This document shows, piece after piece, positions 58,738-64,000 of a stretch of 64,000 nucleotides of DNA. Each line of letters opens with the position of its first letter. Position 1 is the stretch's first letter. The stretch spans positions 2,294,001-2,358,000 of the forward strand of contig NZ_CP065037.1 in the NCBI RefSeq assembly GCF_019924635.1, given 5' to 3'. The notes under the pieces were generated by a model. That model was not told where the DNA came from, made no database searches, and worked only from the letters and a program-made list of their open reading frames with translations. The position numbers and the translations under genes are program-made. This stretch comes from Leifsonia sp. ZF2019. GTDB taxonomy: Bacteria; Actinomycetota; Actinomycetes; Actinomycetales; Microbacteriaceae.

Positions 58738-59688
58738 ATGCGTGTTCCGCGACTCCGAGCATCCCTCATCGGTGGCGCCGTCGCCCTCGCTCTGGGAGGC
58801 TCGCTGCTGATGACCGCAGCTCCCGCTTCCGCAGCATCCACGCCCTCCGCGAACCTCGCAGCCAAGGCGACCGGGTCCGCGATCACGAGCATGTGGGCGT
58901 GGGGCAACCCGATCGACCCCGCCGTCGACGCGCGCGGGCAGGGGGACCCGGAGTTCGCCCCGAAGGCGCTCGCCGCCTTCGCCAGCGCGCACAAGCTCAA
59001 GACGGTGTACCTCTCGGTGCCATGGGCGGCCGACGAGGGACCGTTCTCGAGCTGGCTGAAGGCGTCGATCACCGCGCTGCACAGGGCGGGCGTCACCACG
59101 GTGGCCGCGCTCGGCGGCGATCCGGCGTGGGCTGACGACCCCGACCTGGCGGCGACGTGGACGCGCGCAGCGCTGAAGGCGGCTCCGTTCGACGCGATCC
59201 AGTTCGACGTCGAGCCGTGGGTGGACGCGACCGAGGACGAGCTGCCCGGCATCGTCGACAAGCTCGCCACGATGTACGACGCGGCAGCGGACGCCGCGCG
59301 GGCGGTCCCCGTCGGCGCCGACCTGCCGTGGTGGCTCGCTGCGAAGCAGAACCCCGCCGGCGGGACCCTCTTCGGCGAGCTCCTGCCGCACCTCGACTCC
59401 GTCGCGATCGTCGCGTTCGTCGACCACGCGCGCGGCGACGACGGGATCATCGCACTGGCGGGTCCCGCCGCACGCGAGGCGAGCGTGGCCAGGACGCCGT
59501 ACAGCATCGGCGTGGAGACGGACTCCCCCGAGGTCGCCGGAGGTCCGGGAGCGACGTTCGGCGACGACAGCGCAGCCCTGCTCGAGTCGGAGACCGCCCT
59601 CGTGCGGTCCGCGTTCTCGTCCGTCTCCGGGTACGCCGGGGTGACGGTCGAGCACCTGCTCAGCTGGCAGGACCTGATCGCGAAGTAG
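58738..59688 (+). CDS. Secreted protein of unknown function, possible TIM-barrel hydrolase
   Basis: A 316-residue protein with a clear signal peptide: positive MRVPRLRAS, a hydrophobic core LIGGAVALALGGSLLMT, and ASA cleavage near residue 33. The mature part alternates strand and helix segments (KTVYLSVPW, TTVAALGGDPAW, AIQFDVEPWVD, VPVGADLPWWL, SVAIVAFVDHA, YSIGVETDS) in a way that suggests a TIM barrel. The FDVEPW strand end is like the catalytic strand of GH18-type or related glycosidases. I cannot assign a family. The ATG has GAAGGGT 6 nt before it. Confidence 0.65.
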   Translation: MRVPRLRASLIGGAVALALGGSLLMTAAPASAASTPSANLAAKATGSAITSMWAWGNPIDPAVDARGQGDPEFAPKALAAFASAHKLKTVYLSVPWAADEGPFSSWLKASITALHRAGVTTVAALGGDPAWADDPDLAATWTRAALKAAPFDAIQFDVEPWVDATEDELPGIVDKLATMYDAAADAARAVPVGADLPWWLAAKQNPAGGTLFGELLPHLDSVAIVAFVDHARGDDGIIALAGPAAREASVARTPYSIGVETDSPEVAGGPGATFGDDSAALLESETALVRSAFSSVSGYAGVTVEHLLSWQDLIAK

Positions 59689-59817
59689 GCGCAGCCGCAT
59701 CGGCCGTGGCCTCGATCGCGGCGAGCTCGATCGTGGACACCGTCAGCATGGCCTCGTGGGCGCGACGCGCTCGCCGCCCCTCCGCGTCGCGGTGCGTCCC
59801 GTGGTACGCGCGGCGGG

Positions 59818-59823
59818 TAGCGT
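59818..59823 (+). promoter_or_regulatory. Putative -10 of a leaderless promoter (SGNH hydrolase)
   Basis: TAGCGT ends 6 nt before the GTG at 59830. Confidence 0.5.
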
Positions 59824-59829
59824 AGGCCT

Positions 59830-60606
59830 GTGTTCACCTCCTACATCGCGATCGGGGACAGCTTCACCGAGGGCGTCGGCGACGACCTCCCCGACGGGCG
59901 GGTGCGCGGCTGGGCCGACTTCGTCGCGCTCGGGCTCGCCGCCGCGTCCCCGGAACCCGTCCGGTACGCCAACCTCGCCATCCGCGGCCGCAAACTCGGC
60001 CCGATCGTGGCCGAGCAGATCGGCCCGGCGATCGACCAGCACCCGCAGCTGGTGAGCCTCAACGGCGGCGGCAACGACATCATGCGGCCACGGGTCGCGA
60101 TCTCCGAGGTCGCCCGGATCCTGGTCGACGCAGCCGACCGGGTCACCGCGTCCGGCAGCCATATGCTCCTCCTGAGCGGAGCCAATCCCAGCGCCCACCT
60201 CCCGTTGGGCGGTCTCGTGCGCAGACGTGGCGACGAGCTCGCTCGCGAGGTGCGCGCGATGCTCCCCCGCGACGGCATCACGTTCGTGGACAACTGGGCC
60301 GACGAGAGCCTGGAGGACATCCGCTACTGGTCGGAGGACCGCCTCCACCTCAACGCGCTGGGGCACGCGCGGGTGGCGAGCAACGTGCTCACCGCGTTCG
60401 ACGTGCCGGTGCCGACGGAGTGGGGCGTCGAGGAGGTCGCGGCGGCGCCCGCGGGGCCGCGGAGCCGCCGCACCGCCGACTACTACCGGCGCTTCGTGCT
60501 CCCCTGGGTCGGCCGCCGCCTCACCGGCCGTTCCTCGGGCGACGGCCGTGCGGCGAAGATCGCCGAGCTCACCGTCGTCGACCCGGCGAGCGCCCAGCCC
60601 CTCTGA
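59830..60606 (+). CDS. SGNH/GDSL hydrolase
   Basis: A 258-residue esterase/lipase fold. Block I is IAIGDSFTEG with the nucleophile Ser, block II has ANLAIRG (Gly oxyanion), block III NGGGNDI (Asn), and block V DRLHLNALGHARVA (catalytic Asp and His). There is no signal peptide, so it acts in the cytoplasm. The C-terminal 60 residues (RRTADYYRRFVLPWVGRRL) are basic. Substrate unknown. It converges on the phosphoketolase gene. Confidence 0.9.
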   Translation: MFTSYIAIGDSFTEGVGDDLPDGRVRGWADFVALGLAAASPEPVRYANLAIRGRKLGPIVAEQIGPAIDQHPQLVSLNGGGNDIMRPRVAISEVARILVDAADRVTASGSHMLLLSGANPSAHLPLGGLVRRRGDELAREVRAMLPRDGITFVDNWADESLEDIRYWSEDRLHLNALGHARVASNVLTAFDVPVPTEWGVEEVAAAPAGPRSRRTADYYRRFVLPWVGRRLTGRSSGDGRAAKIAELTVVDPASAQPL

Positions 60607-60679
60607 CCCTCGGCGGCCTCGTCCGGCCGGCAGGATGCGACCCCGCTGTGTCCGTCAGCGCGGGAGATCGTGAGGCGTC

Positions 60680-63124
60680 TCAGTCGTTGTCGCCGCCTGT
60701 GGAGTCGAGGCGCGCCCCGTCCGCGTCACCGCCCCACCCCCACTCGGCGACGACGGGGATGTCCTCGCCGTGCTCACGTGTGTACTGGCGGGCGGCCAGG
60801 CGCGCGTCCTGCATCTCCTGCCGGAAGGCCGTCTCCCGCGCCGCGAGCCCCGGGACGCGGTCGAGCACGTCGATCACGAGGTGGTACCGGTCGAGGTCGT
60901 TGAGCATCACCATGTCGAACGGTGTCGTCGTGGTGCCCTCCTCCTTGTAGCCGCGCACGTGGAGGTTGTTGTGGCCGGCCCGGCGGTAGGTGAGTCGGTG
61001 GATGAGCCAGGGGTAGCCGTGATAGGCGAAGATCACCGGCTTGTCCGTCGTGAAGAGCGCGTCGTACTCGCGGTCGCCCAGGCCGTGGGGGTGCTCCCCT
61101 TCGCTCTGCAGGCGCATCAGGTCGACGACGTTCACCACCCGCACCTTCAGCGAGGGGAGGCGGTGGCGCAGGATGTCCGCCGCGGCGAGCACCTCGAGCG
61201 TCGGGATGTCTCCCGCGCAGGCGAGCACCACGTCCGGCTCCTCGCCGTCCACTTCCGTCCCGGCCCACTCGAACACGCCGATGCCGCGGGTGCAGTGGGC
61301 GATGGCCTGGTCCATCGTGAGCCAGTTCGGCGCGGGCTGTTTGCCGGCGACCACCACGTTGACGTAATCGGTGGACCGCAGGCAGTGGTCGTAGGTCGAG
61401 AGGAGCGTGTTCGCGTCGAACGGCAGGTACACGCGCACAACGTCCGCCTTCTTGTTGACGACGTGATCGATGAAGCCCGGGTCCTGGTGGGAGGCCCCAT
61501 TGTGGTCCTGCCGCCACACGTGCGAACTGAGCAGATAGTTGAGGGAGGCCACCGGGCGCCGCCAGGCGATCTGCCGCGAGCTCTTCAGCCACTTGGCGTG
61601 CTGGTTGAACATGGAGTCGACGATGTGGATGAACGCCTCGTACGACGTGATGACTCCGTGCCGTCCGCTCAGCAGATAGCCTTCGAGCCAGCCCTGGCAC
61701 TGGTGCTCGCTCAGCATCTCCATCACCCGGCCGCTGGGGACGAGATGGTTGTCCGCGTCGATGGGCCAGTACTCGGCGTTCCACTGCTTGCCGGTCACCT
61801 CGTAGACGGCCTGGAGGCGGTTGGACGCGGTCTCATCCGGTCCGAACAGCCGGAAGTCCTCCGGGTTCTCCCGCATCACATCGCGGAACCACTCGCCGAG
61901 CACCCGCGTCGCCTCCGCGACCGAGCCGCCCGGGGCCGGGACGTCGACCGCATAGTCCCGGAAGTCGGGCAGCCGCAGATCTTTGCGCAGGAGGCCGCCG
62001 TTCGCGACCGGGTTGGCGCTCATGCGCCGCTCGCCCTGCGGGGCCAGGGCGGTGACGAGAGGCACCGGCGCGCCGGCCTCGTCGAAGAGCTCTTCCGGCC
62101 GGTAGGACGCCAGCCAGCTCTCCAGCAGCCGGGTGTGCGCCTCCGTGTCGCGTGCGTCCGCGAGCGGCACCTGGTGGGAGCGCCAGTTGTTCTCCGCGGG
62201 ATGCCCGTCGATCTCGGGCGGACACGTCCAGCCTTTGGGGGTGCGGAGGACGAGCATCGGCCAGGCGGGACGGGCGTCCAGCTCCCCTGCCGCCGCGGCG
62301 CGCTTGATCGCGGCGATCTCGTCGAGGATGAGGTCGAGTTCAGCGGCCATGCGTTTGTGGACCTCGCGCGGGTCCTCGCCGTCGAAGCCGCCGGACACCA
62401 GGTGCGGCGTGTAGCCGTAGCCCCGCATGAGGTCCATCAGCTCGCTCTCCGGGATGCGCGCGAGCACGGTCGGGTTGGCGATCTTGTATCCGTTGAGGTG
62501 CAGGATGGGCAGCACGACGCCGTCGGTCACCGGGTCGAGGAACTTGTTGGAGTGCCACGCGGTCGCCAGCGGGCCGGTCTCCGCCTCGCCGTCGCCGACG
62601 ACGGCCGCGACGAGCAGGTCCGGGTTGTCGAACGCGGCGCCGTACGCGTGCGAGAGCGAGTAGCCCAGCTCCCCGCCCTCGTGGATCGATCCGGGCGTCT
62701 CCGGAGCCGCGTGGCTCGGGATGCCGCCGGGGAACGAGAACTGCCGGAAGAGCCCGCGCAGCCCGTCCTCGCTCCGGTCGATGGCACTGTAGACCTCACT
62801 GTAGGTGCCGTCGAGGTAGGCGCTCGCGACCACGCCCGGGCCACCGTGCCCGGGACCCGCGATGAAGATCGTGTCGAGGTCCCGCTCCTGGATCACGCGG
62901 TTGAGGTGGGCGTAGACGAAGTTGAGACCCGGCGTGGTGCCCCAGTGGCCCAGCAACCGCGGCTTGATGTCGTCGCGCGAGAGCGGCCGCCGCAGGAGCG
63001 GATTGTCGAGGAGGTAGATCTGCCCGACCGAGAGGTAGTTGGCGGCACGCCACCACGCATCCAATCGGTCCAGGCTCTCCTCACTCAGCTCGGTGCGGTC
63101 GATCGATGCGGTGGATTCGCTCAC
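60680..63124 (-). CDS. xfp: Phosphoketolase
   Basis: An 814-residue thiamine diphosphate enzyme that cleaves xylulose-5-phosphate and often fructose-6-phosphate to acetyl phosphate. Family motifs are [64 protein letters not shown] and, near the end, [26 protein letters not shown]. No phosphotransacetylase or acetate kinase gene is close. GTG at 63124 is chosen for its GAGGGGAGAG site and because the longer frame upstream would cross the divergent gene. A TAGGAT at 63144-63149 is a probable -10. Confidence 0.94.
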   Translation of the reverse strand: MSESTASIDRTELSEESLDRLDAWWRAANYLSVGQIYLLDNPLLRRPLSRDDIKPRLLGHWGTTPGLNFVYAHLNRVIQERDLDTIFIAGPGHGGPGVVASAYLDGTYSEVYSAIDRSEDGLRGLFRQFSFPGGIPSHAAPETPGSIHEGGELGYSLSHAYGAAFDNPDLLVAAVVGDGEAETGPLATAWHSNKFLDPVTDGVVLPILHLNGYKIANPTVLARIPESELMDLMRGYGYTPHLVSGGFDGEDPREVHKRMAAELDLILDEIAAIKRAAAAGELDARPAWPMLVLRTPKGWTCPPEIDGHPAENNWRSHQVPLADARDTEAHTRLLESWLASYRPEELFDEAGAPVPLVTALAPQGERRMSANPVANGGLLRKDLRLPDFRDYAVDVPAPGGSVAEATRVLGEWFRDVMRENPEDFRLFGPDETASNRLQAVYEVTGKQWNAEYWPIDADNHLVPSGRVMEMLSEHQCQGWLEGYLLSGRHGVITSYEAFIHIVDSMFNQHAKWLKSSRQIAWRRPVASLNYLLSSHVWRQDHNGASHQDPGFIDHVVNKKADVVRVYLPFDANTLLSTYDHCLRSTDYVNVVVAGKQPAPNWLTMDQAIAHCTRGIGVFEWAGTEVDGEEPDVVLACAGDIPTLEVLAAADILRHRLPSLKVRVVNVVDLMRLQSEGEHPHGLGDREYDALFTTDKPVIFAYHGYPWLIHRLTYRRAGHNNLHVRGYKEEGTTTTPFDMVMLNDLDRYHLVIDVLDRVPGLAARETAFRQEMQDARLAARQYTREHGEDIPVVAEWGWGGDADGARLDSTGGDND

Positions 63125-63143
63125 AGTCTCTCCCCTCGTGGGA

Positions 63144-63149
63144 ATCCTA
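63144..63149 (-). promoter_or_regulatory. Putative -10 of the phosphoketolase gene
   Basis: TAGGAT on the minus strand, about 20 nt before the GTG. Unlike the leaderless genes, this one leaves room for a leader with a ribosome binding site. Confidence 0.45.
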
Positions 63150-63176
63150 CGGCGGGGCCGCTCCGAACAACAGGAC

Positions 63177-64000
63177 GTGGAGAAGATCGAGGTGAACACT
63201 CCGTGCGGCGCGGTCGCGGTGCGGCGCACGGAGCGGCGCGGGCGCACCGCCACGGTCCTGCTGCACGGCGCCGCCGGATCGTGGACGACCTGGCGCGCGG
63301 CCATCGATTCCGCCGAGAGCGGCGGCGACGTCTCGGACCTCGTCGTGCCTGATCTCCCGGGCTGGGGCGATTCCCCCGCCGATGTCGACACGCTCGACCC
63401 GGCTGGGATCGCCGCAGCGGTCGCAGCGACCGTGCGCGCGCTCGGCTATGAGCGCTGGCGGCTCGTGGGGCATTCCCTCGGCGGATTCGTCGCCCTGGAG
63501 CTGGCGGCGCAGGAGCCGGAGGCGACCGAGTCGGTCGTCCTGGTGTCGGCGACGACGTTCGGTGGGCAGGGCGACCGGCTCGGCGCCGTGGAGTTCGCGC
63601 GCCGTTACCCGGCGCTCCTCGGTCTCGCCGCAGCGATGCGCGCACTGGACGCGCTCGGCCCCGCGGGGATCCGTTTCGTGGGCGTCCTCGACCGGATCGG
63701 CCTCCTGCGCACCCTCACCGCGCCGCTCTTCGGCCGGCGCGTGCCGGATGCCGTGACCGAGCTGGCCCGCGATCTGCGCCCCGCCGCCTTCCTCCGGGCC
63801 CTCGCCTGCGCACGCCGCTACCCGGCCGCGGAGCGTTGGCGTCGCGTGCGCTGCCCGGTCCTCGCCGTCCACGGCGACCACGACCTCTTCTCGCCCGCGT
63901 CGGACGACCTCCCGCTGTCGCGCCTGCTGCCGCAGCTGCACTCGACGGTGCTCCCGGCGACGGGGCACTTCGCACACGTCGAGCACCCGAGCCTCCTGGC
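63177..64000 (+). CDS. Alpha/beta hydrolase, 3' end cut by the window
   Basis: At least 274 residues; the frame runs off the right edge. The alpha/beta hydrolase core is plain: LLHGAAGSW (oxyanion loop), [11 protein letters not shown], nucleophile in [11 protein letters not shown], the acid in [10 protein letters not shown], and the catalytic His in [13 protein letters not shown] cap region lies between. The substrate is unknown. GTG at 63177 is the preferred start; another in-frame GTG at 63138 would overlap the phosphoketolase promoter. Confidence 0.85.
   Translation, partial: MEKIEVNTPCGAVAVRRTERRGRTATVLLHGAAGSWTTWRAAIDSAESGGDVSDLVVPDLPGWGDSPADVDTLDPAGIAAAVAATVRALGYERWRLVGHSLGGFVALELAAQEPEATESVVLVSATTFGGQGDRLGAVEFARRYPALLGLAAAMRALDALGPAGIRFVGVLDRIGLLRTLTAPLFGRRVPDAVTELARDLRPAAFLRALACARRYPAAERWRRVRCPVLAVHGDHDLFSPASDDLPLSRLLPQLHSTVLPATGHFAHVEHPSLL

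Overview
The window is a stretch of core chromosome from a high-GC actinobacterium. The gene set and order fit the family Microbacteriaceae, and a Leifsonia-like genus is my best guess; species cannot be set from sequence reading alone. The evidence is OpcA beside zwf, WhiA/RapZ, RbpA, an actinobacterial GT4 GlgA divergent from GlgC, a suf operon with a Rieske ferredoxin, and an order uvrA / uvrB-coaE-rpsA / polA / ANTAR regulator that resembles the mycobacterial one. I see no insertion sequence, prophage, integrase, CRISPR array, rRNA or plasmid function. One tRNA (Leu, CAA) is present.

Layout. 1-548: 3' end of treS. 620-2285: DEDDh exonuclease, small DUF4190 membrane protein, ribosomal protein L31 type B. 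2410-6418: ABC ATPase, glgA, then divergent glgC-serB. 6575-8766: FabG-like reductase, then a translationally coupled DUF3099 / Cys-rich small protein / SURF1 run. 8838-14581: ABC-F ATPase and the sufB-sufD-Rieske-sufC-sufT cluster. 14899-17356: heme A synthesis (ctaA, ctaB) with an acetyltransferase between. 17701-25856: pentose phosphate operon tkt-tal-pgi-zwf-opcA-pgl. 26004-30488 (minus): rbpA, secG, tpiA, pgk, gap, sodA. 30615-32529 (minus): whiA and rapZ. 32564-36653 (minus): acyltransferase and a DedA / histidine kinase / response regulator operon sitting between rapZ and uvrC. 36774-41738: uvrC and uvrA. 41894-46148: a DUF4129 / MoxR / DUF58 operon. 46197-55045 (minus): uvrB, coaE, rpsA, a DUF885 peptidase-like protein, polA. 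55112-57414: thioesterase, ANTAR regulator, tRNA-Leu, FBP-type zinc protein, thioredoxin. 57529-64000: LLM oxidoreductase, secreted protein of unknown function, SGNH hydrolase, phosphoketolase and a truncated alpha/beta hydrolase.

Functionally the window joins carbon storage (GlgC makes ADP-glucose, GlgA uses it, TreS interconverts maltose and trehalose) to central carbon flow: the pentose phosphate operon, the lower-glycolysis genes and a phosphoketolase. It also holds most of the UvrABC/PolI nucleotide excision repair set, Fe-S cluster assembly and cytochrome oxidase maturation (CtaA, CtaB, SURF1).

The most notable non-coding signals are: (i) four copies of a 38-nt palindrome centred on GGCGCC, in two intergenic loci 54 kb apart; (ii) sixteen genes whose start codon lies 6-7 nt after a TANNNT hexamer with no ribosome binding site, which suggests widespread leaderless transcription; (iii) a LexA-like box against the uvrA promoter; (iv) a perfect 26-bp palindrome near the two-component system with a degenerate copy upstream of its operon; and (v) several long hairpins between convergent or adjacent genes.
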